A DNA stretch of 27,077 nt, from NCBI GenBank assembly GCA_031276615.1, contig JAISND010000129.1, positions 1-27,077 of the forward strand, given 5' to 3'. This DNA is from Treponema sp. (lineage in GTDB: Bacteria > Spirochaetota > Spirochaetia > Treponematales > Breznakiellaceae). Shown piece after piece: positions 10,431 to 18,013 of this stretch (position 1 is the first letter of the stretch; each line of letters starts with the position of its first letter). Below the pieces are notes generated by a model. It did no database searches. It saw only the letters and a program-made list of their open reading frames with translations, and was not told where the DNA came from. The position numbers and the translations under genes are program-made.

Positions 10431-13400
10431 TTAGAAATTACTTCCCGACTTCGAAATCAGCTCTTCGTCCTTTTCGGTCAGCGGTATCTGTTTGCCCTTG
10501 GCGTCGAAGATCGTCAAATCAAGGGCCAGCCCCCGCAGTTCCTGTACCAGTACGTTAAACGATTCCGGTATGCCCGCGGTGGTTGAAGGCTCTCCCTTCA
10601 CAATGGCTTCGTAAATTTTGGAACGGCCGGTCATATCGTCGGACTTGATGGTCAGAAGTTCCTGCAGGGTATTGGCCGCGCCGTAGGCTTCCAGCGCCCA
10701 GACTTCCATCTCTCCCAGGCGCTGTCCGCCGAACTGCGCCTTTCCGCCCAGAGGCTGCTGGGTCACCAGCGAATAGGGGCCGGTGGAACGGGCGTGCATC
10801 TTGTCGTCAACCAGATGGTGGAGTTTGAGGAAGTAAATAATCCCGCAGAAGATGGGGTTGACAAAGGGTTCGCCGGTTCTGCCGTCCCTGAGCAGGGTTT
10901 TGCTGGTAACGGGTAGTCCCGCTTCCCGAAGCTTCTCTTCAATCTGTCCGGTTGAAGGCGACTGGAAAACCGGCGTCGAATACCACTCGTCCAGGGTGGA
11001 GCCCGCCCAGCCCAGCTCCGTTTCCAGAAGCTGGCCGATATTCATGCGGGAAGGAACGCCCAGGGGCGTAAGGCAGAGATCCAGGGGCGTGCCGTCCTCC
11101 ATGTAGGGCATGTCCTCCTCCGGAAGGATCCGCGCGACAACGCCCTTGTTGCCGTGGCGGCCCGCCATCTTGTCGCCCTCACGGAGTTTGCGCTTGGTGG
11201 CGATAAGCACCTTTACCACCTCGTCAACGCCGGGGTTCAGATCGTCGCCTTCGGTACGCTTGAGCCGCTGAATGTCGATGATCGTTCCCTCTATGCCGTG
11301 GGGCACTTTAAGGGAAGAATCCCGGACTTCCTTGGCCTTTTCGCCGAATATGGAGTTGAGCAGTTTGAATTCCGGGGTGGTTTCCGTCTCGCTCTTGGGC
11401 GTCACCTTGCCTACCAGGATGTCGCCGGAACGCACCTTGGCGCCCACCCGGATAATGCCTTCGCCGTCGAGGTTGTCAAGGCTCTTTTCCGACGTGTTGG
11501 GAATGTCCCGGGTGATCTTTTCGGGGCCCAGTTTTGTCTCCCGCACTTCGGTAAGAAATTCCTTGATATGGATTGAAGTGAACATGTCGTCCTTCACCAC
11601 GCGCTGGGAAATAAGAATGGAGTCTTCGTAGTTGTAGCCGTTCCAGGGCATAAAACCCACGAGAATATTCCTTCCCAGGGCAAGCTCGCCGTTGTGGGTG
11701 GCCGGCCCGTCGGCAATGACCTGGCCGGCGCTTATTTTTTCACCGACCCTGACAATGGGACGCTGGTTGTAACAGGTGTCCTGATTCGTCCTCTGGAACT
11801 TTACCAGCCTGTATACGTCGTTGCCCTCTTCATTGATTGTCGCCTGGGCCGAAGGCCTGGCGTCGCCCGGCTTGTCGGGTTTGATGGTAATTTTATGCGA
11901 GGTAACCCTGACAACCGTTCCGCCGCGGCGGGCCTTGACAAGCACGCCGGAATCGTAGGCGCATTTCCCTTCCATTCCCGTGCCGACCCTGGGGGCTTCG
12001 GGAAACACCAGGGGCACCGCCTGGCGCTGCATGTTGGAACCCATCAGCGCCCGGTTGGCGTCGTCATGCTCCAGGAAGGGAATAAGCGAAGCGGAAACCG
12101 AGATGATCTGTTTGGGAGACACGTCCATGTACTGGATATCCTCGGGCGTGCGGGTGGTGTAATCACCCTGGCGGCGGCAGGAAACCTGATCGTCGGCGAA
12201 GCTGCCGTTGTTGTTGAGTTTTGCCGAGGCCTGGGCAATGTAGTAACGGTCCTCGTCCATGGCGGAAAGGTACTCGATCTCCCTGGTTGCCACCCCTTTC
12301 GCCACCCTGCGGTAGGGGGTTTCCAGAAATCCGTATTCGTTGACCCTTGTGTAGTTCGCCAGCGAAACGATGAGGCCGATGTTCGGACCTTCGGGAGTCT
12401 CAATGGGGCACATGCGGCCGTAGTGGGTGTAGTGAACGTCGCGGACTTCGAAGCCGGCCCTGTCGCGGGAAAGGCCGCCGGGGCCAAGGGCGTTGAGCCT
12501 GCGTTTGTGGGTCAGCTCCGCCAGGGGGTTTACCTGATCCATGAACTGCGAAAGCTGGCTTGACCCGAAAAATTCCTTTATGGCGGCAACCACCGGTTTT
12601 ATGGAAACAAGATCCTGGGGCTTGATGGTATCGGTCTCTTTAAGGCTCATCCGCTCCTTGGCAATCCGCTCCATCCGGCTGAAGGCGGTTTTCATCACGT
12701 TCACCATAAGCTCGCCCACCGAGCGCACCCGCCGGTTGCCCAGGTGATCGATGTCGTCCTGGTTTTCGTCGCCGGCATGCACCTTGATGAGGAATTTCAT
12801 GGTGGCGATAATGTCCTGTCTGGTCAGGGTAAAGTCTTCCAGGGGCGGCTTGAAGTCGAATTTTTTATTCAGCTTGTAACGTCCCACCTTGCCAAGGTCG
12901 TAACGGCGGCTTGTAAAAAACATTCCGGTAAGATCCTTTTCCGCGGCGTCAACCGTGATGGACTCTCCCGGCATCAGTATCGAATACACCTCAAGTAGGG
13001 CGTTTTCCTTCGAAGGTTCATCCTGATCGGCATCCTTCTTGATGTATTTGATCTCCTCCCGCTCAAAACAGTTAAGGAGTATCGTGGAATTGAGGGAATC
13101 TTCAGCCTCGAAATTGATCACCTCAATGGATTTGATCCCGTTTGCCAGAAGCTCATCCACATTATGGGGGTGCAGTTTTTCGCCCGCCCGGTAAAGTTTC
13201 TTCCTGCCGCCGTTTCCGTTTTCCGCCGCGGCCTTTCCGCCTTTCCCGCCGCCGCCTTCGCCCTTAATCCAGACCGCGGAAGCCAGCACCCGCCCGGAAA
13301 TTTTCTCCCTTGTCTCCCGGTCATCCTTGACCTTAAGGGTATCGATCCGGTAAAAGCAGCGGATGATCTCTTCCCTGGTTTCAAACCCCAGGGCGCGGAG

Positions 13401-14006
13401 GAATATGGTTCCCAGTATCCGTTTTTTCCGGTCTATCTTCGCGTAGATAAGCTCCCGCTTCTGGTCGATCTCGAATTCCAGCCAGGAACCGCGGTAGGGA
13501 ATAATGCGCGAAGAGTAAATTCCTTTTTCGTGACTGAAGATTACGCCCGGCGAACGGTGAATCTGGGAAACGACTACCCGCTCCGCGCCGTTTATGATAA
13601 AGGTACCCCGCTCGCTCATGATCGGAATATCGCCCATATAAATATCTTTCTGGCGGATTTCCCCGGTCTGCTGGAAGATAAGATTCACCCGCGCCTTAAG
13701 GGGAACCGCGTAGGTAATGCCCTTCTGTTTGCAGTCCTGCTCGGAAAATTTGACGGCCTCTTCATCCAGGGAATAATATTCGTATTCAAGAACCATATCC
13801 CCGTTGGGACTCTCGATGGGGAAGGTTGACCTGAAAACTTCCTCAAGGCCGTATGCTTCGGGCTTCTCTCCGCCCCTGATCTTTTCGCGCTGCAGGAAGC
13901 GTTCGTAGGAACGAAGCTGGATATCGATAAGATCCGGCAGTTCCATCACGTCCTGAATGTCTTTCCCGATATAGATTCGTTTGCTGGCTGATTTTCCCTT
14001 TGTCAT
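10431..14006 (-). CDS. rpoB: DNA-directed RNA polymerase subunit beta
   Basis: The 1191-residue catalytic subunit binds the DNA-RNA hybrid and the rifampicin pocket. Recognisable blocks include GAERVVVSQIHRSPGV near the N-terminus, the rifampicin cluster FGSSQLSQFMDQ...HKRR, GYNYEDSI, the GRHGNKGV catalytic loop and the C-terminal PLGGKAQFGGQRLGEMEVWA. I chose the ATG at 14006 (MTKGKSASKR) because GAGGGGG lies at the right distance; an in-frame GTG at 14021 falls within that site. Residue 505, Escherichia coli position 531, is Asn rather than Ser. A glycine/lysine-rich insert occupies residues of about 248-270. It follows rplL after 296 bp of hairpin-rich DNA and precedes rpoC by 17 bp. Confidence 0.98.
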   Translation of the reverse strand: MTKGKSASKRIYIGKDIQDVMELPDLIDIQLRSYERFLQREKIRGGEKPEAYGLEEVFRSTFPIESPNGDMVLEYEYYSLDEEAVKFSEQDCKQKGITYAVPLKARVNLIFQQTGEIRQKDIYMGDIPIMSERGTFIINGAERVVVSQIHRSPGVIFSHEKGIYSSRIIPYRGSWLEFEIDQKRELIYAKIDRKKRILGTIFLRALGFETREEIIRCFYRIDTLKVKDDRETREKISGRVLASAVWIKGEGGGGKGGKAAAENGNGGRKKLYRAGEKLHPHNVDELLANGIKSIEVINFEAEDSLNSTILLNCFEREEIKYIKKDADQDEPSKENALLEVYSILMPGESITVDAAEKDLTGMFFTSRRYDLGKVGRYKLNKKFDFKPPLEDFTLTRQDIIATMKFLIKVHAGDENQDDIDHLGNRRVRSVGELMVNVMKTAFSRMERIAKERMSLKETDTIKPQDLVSIKPVVAAIKEFFGSSQLSQFMDQVNPLAELTHKRRLNALGPGGLSRDRAGFEVRDVHYTHYGRMCPIETPEGPNIGLIVSLANYTRVNEYGFLETPYRRVAKGVATREIEYLSAMDEDRYYIAQASAKLNNNGSFADDQVSCRRQGDYTTRTPEDIQYMDVSPKQIISVSASLIPFLEHDDANRALMGSNMQRQAVPLVFPEAPRVGTGMEGKCAYDSGVLVKARRGGTVVRVTSHKITIKPDKPGDARPSAQATINEEGNDVYRLVKFQRTNQDTCYNQRPIVRVGEKISAGQVIADGPATHNGELALGRNILVGFMPWNGYNYEDSILISQRVVKDDMFTSIHIKEFLTEVRETKLGPEKITRDIPNTSEKSLDNLDGEGIIRVGAKVRSGDILVGKVTPKSETETTPEFKLLNSIFGEKAKEVRDSSLKVPHGIEGTIIDIQRLKRTEGDDLNPGVDEVVKVLIATKRKLREGDKMAGRHGNKGVVARILPEEDMPYMEDGTPLDLCLTPLGVPSRMNIGQLLETELGWAGSTLDEWYSTPVFQSPSTGQIEEKLREAGLPVTSKTLLRDGRTGEPFVNPIFCGIIYFLKLHHLVDDKMHARSTGPYSLVTQQPLGGKAQFGGQRLGEMEVWALEAYGAANTLQELLTIKSDDMTGRSKIYEAIVKGEPSTTAGIPESFNVLVQELRGLALDLTIFDAKGKQIPLTEKDEELISKSGSNF

Positions 14007-14063
14007 TACTTTCCCCCTCACGCTTTAAGAATCGCTTTTTTAAATAGTTAATTCCAGGGTTAC

Positions 14064-14090
14064 GATTTCAAAATCTGATATTTTGAAATC
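14064..14090. repeat. Perfect 11-bp hairpin in the rpoB leader
   Basis: GATTTCAAAAT (14064-14074) and its exact complement (14080-14090) enclose a five-base loop, about 60 bases before the rpoB start. No U tract follows on either strand. In the minus-strand transcript it would form a stable AU-rich stem in the 5' region of rpoB. Confidence 0.6.
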
Positions 14091-14168
14091 GCCCCGGTTC
14101 TGTCCGCCAAGCCGCCCGCTTTGCGGACAAGCCGTCCGGCTGCCGGGCAGGTCAGTAAAACACAAAGA

Positions 14169-14203
14169 TCGCAGAGAACAGACTCTTTCCCTGTCCTCTG
14201 CGA
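14169..14203 (-). terminator. Attenuator-like hairpin between rplL and rpoB (dispersed repeat)
   Basis: TCGCAGAGAACAG (14169-14181) pairs with CTGTCCTCTGCGA (14191-14203) at 12 of 13 positions around a nine-base loop. On the minus strand the stem is followed by TCTTTGTGTTTT, a fair U-rich tail; on the plus strand it is followed by TTTTT. In Escherichia coli a partial terminator between rplL and rpoB lowers rpoBC expression relative to ribosomal proteins, and this hairpin sits in the equivalent position. The sequence is related to the repeat at 341-398. A CCGCAAAG-flanked stem TGTCCGC/GCGGACA (14101-14129) lies beside it. Confidence 0.5.
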
Positions 14204-14302
14204 TTTTTGAGTAAAACCCGCGCATCTGAGGCAAAGCCGGCGGCCAGGCCCCCGCGGTTTCTTTTCCCTGTCCCGGCCGGGGCCGGGAACAACACGCCCC
14301 TG

Positions 14303-14689
14303 TTACTGAATCTCAACGGTACCGCCGGCTGCAGTGACGGTTTCCTTGATTTTCGCGGCCTCTTCCTTGGAAACATTTTCCTTGAGGGGCTTGGGCGCCC
14401 CTTCGACAAGGTCTTTGGCTTCCTTGAGGCCAAGGCCGGTAACGGCCCGGACTTCCTTGATGACCGCAATCTTCTTGGTGTCGTCAAAGGCTTTAAGAAT
14501 GACATTGAATTCGGTTTTCTCCTCCGCGGCTGCCGCGGGAGCGGCGCCGCCCGCGGGAGCAACGGCCGCCACTACGGGAGCGGCGGCGGAAACGCCGAAT
14601 TTTTCTTCCATCGCTTTAACCAATTCCGAAACTTCCAGAACCGTCATGGAAGCAATTGCCTCCAAAATCTCTTCTTTCGTAGCTGCCAT
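14303..14689 (-). CDS. rplL: 50S ribosomal protein L7/L12
   Basis: The 128-residue stalk protein binds translation factors and activates their GTPase. The N-terminal dimerisation domain (EEILEAIASMTVLEVSELVKAMEEKFGV) is followed by an alanine/proline-rich hinge (residues about 35-55) and the globular C-terminal domain with the factor-binding helix (KIAVIKEVRAVTGLGLKEAK). Length and order match the family. AGGAGA lies eight bases before the ATG. Present as several copies per ribosome, it needs higher expression than its neighbours; the hairpin-rich gaps before it (228 bp) and after it (296 bp) are where such differential control would act. Confidence 0.98.
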   Translation of the reverse strand: MAATKEEILEAIASMTVLEVSELVKAMEEKFGVSAAAPVVAAVAPAGGAAPAAAAEEKTEFNVILKAFDDTKKIAVIKEVRAVTGLGLKEAKDLVEGAPKPLKENVSKEEAAKIKETVTAAGGTVEIQ

Positions 14690-14756
14690 GTTATCTTCTC
14701 CTGTTACATAATTACGCGCTTCCTACAAAGCGCGTCCGGGCGAACCCGGTTATAAA

Positions 14757-14898
14757 ACCCGACAGGACAGCAGCTTCGGACTTTGTCCGATGAAGCCTGA
14801 AGGGCGAAACCAAAACCGGATGTCCTGGTTTCCCGGGGTCTTTTCCGGAACCCCGTATTTTTCTTTAGACTTGTCCGGAAACTTCGGTTTCCGGACAA
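14757..14898. repeat. Hairpin cluster in the rplJ-rplL gap, including a perfect 12-bp stem
   Basis: TTGTCCGGAAAC (14871-14882) pairs exactly with GTTTCCGGACAA (14887-14898) around TTCG on the plus strand, CGAA in the transcribed minus strand. Smaller stems nearby are TCGGAC/GTCCGA (about 14776-14790) and GGGGT/ACCCC (about 14836-14855). None has a U tract in the direction of transcription. An RNA processing or stability role between L10 and L7/L12, or a resident palindromic repeat, are both possible. Confidence 0.55.
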
Positions 14899-14917
14899 CA
14901 GCCGCTTGAAGAAGGCA

Positions 14918-15454
14918 TTAACCGGCCTTTTTGTCGGCGATGGCCTTGACGGTGCGAACCAGCCGCGCCGGCACGTCGTTGAGGGCGGCGGCAAGGTTCC
15001 TGACGGGGCCGTTCATTACCGACATGAGCATGGAGACAAGCTCCAGCCTGCCGGGAAGCCTGGAGAAAGCCTCGGTCTGGGCCGCGGTATACACCGAATC
15101 GCCTACCAGGGCGCCTTTTACCTGAAGGGCGGGCGCTTCCCTGGCAAAATCAAAAAGAATCCTGGCGACCTCGTTCGCGTCCTTTGGCGCGATGGCCACC
15201 GCCGTAGGCCCGACAAGGCAGGACGACACGTCCGGGACGGAAAGCTGCTCAAAGGCGATCCGCGCAAAGTTGTTCTTTACCACCTTGTAATGAACTTCTT
15301 TGGCGCGGAGCTGCGTCCGCAGGGCGGTGATCTGCTCTACCGTGAGCCCCCGGTAATCGGTGAAGATGAAATCCTTTGACTTGCCGAAGGATTCCTTCAG
15401 CGCGTCAATGGCCCTGACTTTACTGTCCTGTATTTTTTTCGCGACTATTGCCAT
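14918..15454 (-). CDS. rplJ: 50S ribosomal protein L10
   Basis: The 178-residue protein anchors L7/L12 dimers to 23S rRNA at the stalk base. The N-terminal rRNA-binding part has the family signature FTDYRGLTVEQITALR and VHYKVVKNNFARIA; the middle contains CLVGPTAVAI; and the C-terminal amphipathic helix (NLAAALNDVPARLVRTVKAIAD) is the L7/L12 attachment spine. AGGAG lies seven bases before the ATG. It follows rplA after 31 bp, so cotranscription is clear. L10 with L7/L12 usually represses its own mRNA leader, but the 31-bp gap leaves little room for a separate leader structure here. Confidence 0.97.
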   Translation of the reverse strand: MAIVAKKIQDSKVRAIDALKESFGKSKDFIFTDYRGLTVEQITALRTQLRAKEVHYKVVKNNFARIAFEQLSVPDVSSCLVGPTAVAIAPKDANEVARILFDFAREAPALQVKGALVGDSVYTAAQTEAFSRLPGRLELVSMLMSVMNGPVRNLAAALNDVPARLVRTVKAIADKKAG

Positions 15455-15485
15455 TCTGTTCTCCTGATTAAAAACCCGAAGGTAT

Positions 15486-16166
15486 TCATTCCTCGTCCCT
15501 TACCGAAACCCACACGCCGGGGCCCATCGTAGAGGCTACTGATACGGTCTGAATAAACTCGCCCCTGGCGTCGACAGGCCGCTTTCTTCTAATCTCGGTT
15601 ATTACGGCCTTGACGTTTTCGGCGATCTTCACCGGCTCCATCGAAACCTTGCCGACCGCAAGGTGTACGACGCCGGTCTTGTCCGCGCGGAATTCAACCC
15701 GCCCTTTTTTCAGCTCCGACAGCGCGCCTTTGAGGTCAAAGGTGACGGTGCCGGTTTTGGGATTGGGCATCAGGCCCCTGCGGCCGAGCACCATGCCGAG
15801 TTTGCCGACATCCTTCATCATGTCGGGGGTGGCGACCGCAACGTCGAAGTCCAGCCAGCCGCCTTTTACCTTTTCGATAAACTCCTCGGCGCCCACATAG
15901 GTTGCTCCCGCTTCCTGGGCTTCTTTCTCCTTTTCGGCCTTGCAGAACACAAGGATCTTCTTTTCGCCCCGGAACTGGTTGGGCAGTACCACCGTATCCC
16001 GGACGGACTGGTTCTTCTTGAGGCTCACCTTGACCGAAAGGTCCACGGTCTCGTCAAATTTGGCGTAGGCCAGGGTCTTGACCAGCCCCAGCGCTTCGTC
16101 AAGCTCGTAGGTACTGTCGGGGTTGTACTTCTTGAGGCTTTCCTGGTATTTCTTTCCGCGGCTCAT
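15486..16166 (-). CDS. rplA: 50S ribosomal protein L1
   Basis: The 226-residue protein forms the L1 stalk that guides tRNA release from the E site. Domain I is at both ends and domain II in the middle. Conserved stretches include LGLVKTLAYAKFDETVDLSVKV, the GRRGLMPNPKTGTVT loop near residue 130 that contacts rRNA, and the C-terminal FIQTVSVASTMGPGV. Length is normal. Its ATG overlaps the rplK stop (ATGA), implying translational coupling. L1 commonly represses rplK-rplA by binding the rplK leader; a structured leader is present upstream of rplK. Confidence 0.97.
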   Translation of the reverse strand: MSRGKKYQESLKKYNPDSTYELDEALGLVKTLAYAKFDETVDLSVKVSLKKNQSVRDTVVLPNQFRGEKKILVFCKAEKEKEAQEAGATYVGAEEFIEKVKGGWLDFDVAVATPDMMKDVGKLGMVLGRRGLMPNPKTGTVTFDLKGALSELKKGRVEFRADKTGVVHLAVGKVSMEPVKIAENVKAVITEIRRKRPVDARGEFIQTVSVASTMGPGVWVSVRDEE

Positions 16167-16594
16167 TGTTCCACCTCAACGCCCATTGACCGGGCAGTGC
16201 CGGCGATAATTTTCATGCCGGCGCCGACATCGTTGGCGGAAAGATCCGCCATCTTCAACCTGGCAATCTCTTCGAGTTTTGCCCGTGAAATCTTGCCCAC
16301 CTTGGTTTTGTGCGATTCGGGAGATCCCTTCTCCAGTCCAATCGCCTTCTTGATCAGAACAGACGCCGGAGGCGTTTTCAGAATGAAGGTGAAGGATTTA
16401 TCCGTATAAACGCTGATCACCACCGGGATAATGAGTCCCGGTTCCATGCTTTTTGTCCGCTCATTGAACTGCTGGACAAACTGGGGCGCGCTGACCCCGT
16501 GGGGGCCAAGGGCAGGGCCTACGGGCGGGGCAGGCGTAGCCTTTCCCGCCGGGCACTGCAGCTTGATAAAAGCGGCAACCTTTTTCTTTGCCAT
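16163..16594 (-). CDS. rplK: 50S ribosomal protein L11
   Basis: The 143-residue protein binds the GTPase-associated centre of 23S rRNA. The N-terminal domain shows FIKLQCPAGKATPAPPVGPALG followed by the asparagine-rich family equivalent FVQQFNERTK, with the proline residues that line the thiostrepton site retained. The C-terminal RNA-binding domain ends LSANDVGAGMKIIAGTARSM. AGGAG five bases before the ATG is a strong site and abuts a candidate regulatory stem. It is 91 bp downstream of nusG and overlaps rplA by four bases. Confidence 0.98.
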   Translation of the reverse strand: MAKKKVAAFIKLQCPAGKATPAPPVGPALGPHGVSAPQFVQQFNERTKSMEPGLIIPVVISVYTDKSFTFILKTPPASVLIKKAIGLEKGSPESHKTKVGKISRAKLEEIARLKMADLSANDVGAGMKIIAGTARSMGVEVEQ

Positions 16595-16604
16595 ATTTTC
16601 TCCT

Positions 16605-16664
16605 TTGTAGTGGGCCCGGACGCTGCCGGATCTGCGGGGCTGTTAATCCCCTTCTACAATTATA
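16605..16664 (-). promoter_or_regulatory. rplK leader: consensus -10 box and structured RNA
   Basis: The minus strand contains a perfect TATAAT (16659-16664), although no convincing -35 box is seen at 16-18 bp. TTGTAG (16654-16659) and CTACAA (16605-16610) can close a three-way structure holding GGGG/CCCC and CCGG/CCGG stems, with CTACAA directly beside the rplK ribosome binding site. This position fits an internal L11 promoter and an L1-binding autoregulatory leader. The two readings compete, because a transcript started from this -10 would lack the first closing strand. Confidence 0.4.
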
Positions 16665-16685
16665 CTCCGCAAAACGCCGCGCGTT

Positions 16686-17249
16686 TTACAGCTTTTCAAC
16701 CTGCAACAAATCGACCTCTACCGGGGCATTCCGGCCGAAGATGCCGACCATGACCTTGAGCTTGTTCTTCTCCTGGTTGACCTCTTCAATGGTCCCGGTA
16801 AAGGACTCAAAGGGGCCGTCGATTATCTTTACCTGCTCGCCCGGAGAGAAGCTCTGGCGCGATCTGACCGGACGCTCGCCCTTGATCTCTCCGGATTTTT
16901 GCAGTATCGATCTTGCCTCGTCGCCGCTCAGGGGCTGGGGCCTGCGATCCGCGGGGGTACCCACAAAACCGATTACCCCCTGAATCTTCTTTATTTTGGA
17001 ACAGGTCATCTTCCAGCCCGTCTCGGCGTCGGGCAGATCCATCTCCGCAAGGATGTATCCGGGAAGGAATTTTTTGATCATGGTACGCTTCTTGCCGTCC
17101 CGAACCTCTACCACTTCCTCGGAGGGAACCTTGACATCGCGGACAACTTCCCTGTCCAGATCCCCCGATTCGATCATCATGCGGATGGTTTTTTCTATTT
17201 TGTTCTCATATCCTGAATAGGTGTGGAGGACATACCAGCCTGTAGCCAT
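16686..17249 (-). CDS. nusG: Transcription termination/antitermination protein NusG
   Basis: The 187-residue elongation factor binds the beta' clamp and links RNA polymerase to Rho or the ribosome. The NGN domain begins GWYVLHTYSGYENKIEKTI and contains PGYILAEM and GVIGFVGT; the KOW domain is near the C-terminus (FSPGEQVKIIDGPFESFTG). I place the start at the ATG at 17249; the frame is open for 47 more codons upstream, but that region is secE in another frame, and AAGGGAAA precedes this ATG. The stop lies in a short stem AAAACGC/GCGTTTT (16671-16687). It follows secE by 17 bp. Confidence 0.97.
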   Translation of the reverse strand: MATGWYVLHTYSGYENKIEKTIRMMIESGDLDREVVRDVKVPSEEVVEVRDGKKRTMIKKFLPGYILAEMDLPDAETGWKMTCSKIKKIQGVIGFVGTPADRRPQPLSGDEARSILQKSGEIKGERPVRSRQSFSPGEQVKIIDGPFESFTGTIEEVNQEKNKLKVMVGIFGRNAPVEVDLLQVEKL

Positions 17250-17266
17250 TTTTCCCTTATATATTC

Positions 17267-17446
17267 TTAAAATATTGCCCTGATGCCAAAGAGCAGGAGC
17301 ACATCCACCAATCCCAAGGCGGCTGCTACAATTATAGTAGAAATTATAACAACCTTTACCGAGCTGATCACGTCCTCCCTGCCCGGCCAAATTACTTTCC
17401 GGAGTTCGGCGTAAGATTCCTTGATAAATTGAACCAGTTTATTCAT
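17267..17446 (-). CDS. secE: Preprotein translocase subunit SecE
   Basis: A 59-residue single-span membrane protein that clamps SecY in the translocon. The sequence starts NKLVQFIKESYAELRKVIWPG, containing the amphipathic helix and the ELRKVIWP signature that identifies short SecE proteins, followed by one hydrophobic segment (VVIISTIIVAAALGLVDVLL). Length is typical for the short bacterial form. GGAGAGGAAGG precedes the ATG. Its location between tRNA-Trp and nusG is the classical one. Confidence 0.95.
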   Translation of the reverse strand: MNKLVQFIKESYAELRKVIWPGREDVISSVKVVIISTIIVAAALGLVDVLLLFGIRAIF

Positions 17447-17497
17447 GCCTTCCTCTCCAAACGATATTCATCCCGGCCGGCGGATCTCCCGCCCCGC

Positions 17498-17684
17498 CCT
17501 TCACAGGCGCCGCGTTTCCCCAGGCGCAACAGGCTTCGCCTTCCGCTTCTCAGCCTCCTGCTTCGAAGCTCCAGGCCGGGGTCCGCTCCTGACGGGCGCG
17601 TCCGTGCGCCCTTTTCCTCCCCCTGGTCGGCGGAGCAGACCCTTCGAAGCCTCCTGCATTCCTTCACAGGCGCCGCGTTTTTCC

Positions 17685-17702
<18 letters not shown>
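17498..17702. repeat. Duplicated tRNA-Trp tail flanking a nested palindrome
   Basis: A 41-42 bp direct repeat occurs at 17498-17538 and 17661-17702, differing only by a small indel and two bases. The second copy includes the last 18 bases of tRNA-Trp plus 24 bases of its 3' flank. Between the copies lie nested inverted repeats: CTTCGAAGC (17561-17569 and 17642-17650), GGGTCCGCTCC (17579-17589) against GGAGCAGACCC (17632-17642), and an inner stem GGGCGC/GCGCCC (17594-17611). The 17447-17684 gap holds no gene I can support. Confidence 0.8.
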
Positions 17703-17757
<55 letters not shown>

Positions 17758-17762
17758 CTTCC

Positions 17763-17936
17763 TTATTTTATCTTTGTCTCTTTGTGGAGCGTATGCTTCC
17801 GATCAAAGGGGCAATACTTCCTGAATTCAAGTTTTTCCTGGGAATTCCGGCGATTTTTCTTGGTGGTGTAATTCCGCCGCTTGCATTCGCTGCATTGCAG
17901 GGCTATCAGCTCTACCGCCTGTTTTTTGCTCGCCAT
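17763..17936 (-). CDS. rpmG: 50S ribosomal protein L33
   Basis: A 57-residue basic ribosomal protein (ASKKQAVELIALQCSECKRR, then NYTTKKN, ending KHTLHKETKIK), clearly L33. The first zinc pair CSEC is present, but the second pair reads CPFD instead of the CxxC of zinc-binding L33, so one ligand is missing and metal binding is doubtful. GGAG ten bases before the ATG supports the start. It sits between tRNA-Thr and tRNA-Trp, the order seen in many bacteria. Confidence 0.96.
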   Translation of the reverse strand: MASKKQAVELIALQCSECKRRNYTTKKNRRNSQEKLEFRKYCPFDRKHTLHKETKIK

Positions 17937-18013
17937 TTTATTCTCCTACCTTGCTTCAGGCGGACAGGCAAAAACCGCCGCCCTGCGTATCTGGTTTCCA
18001 GGAGGAAACAACC

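Noticed and set aside
14040..14234. 64-codon ORF between rplL and rpoB
   Set aside because: Consists of the dispersed hairpin repeat translated through; no ribosome binding site.
17261..17390. N-terminal extension of NusG to 17390
   Set aside because: The extension is secE read in the wrong frame; the ATG at 17249 begins the conserved GWYVLHTYSG and has a ribosome binding site.
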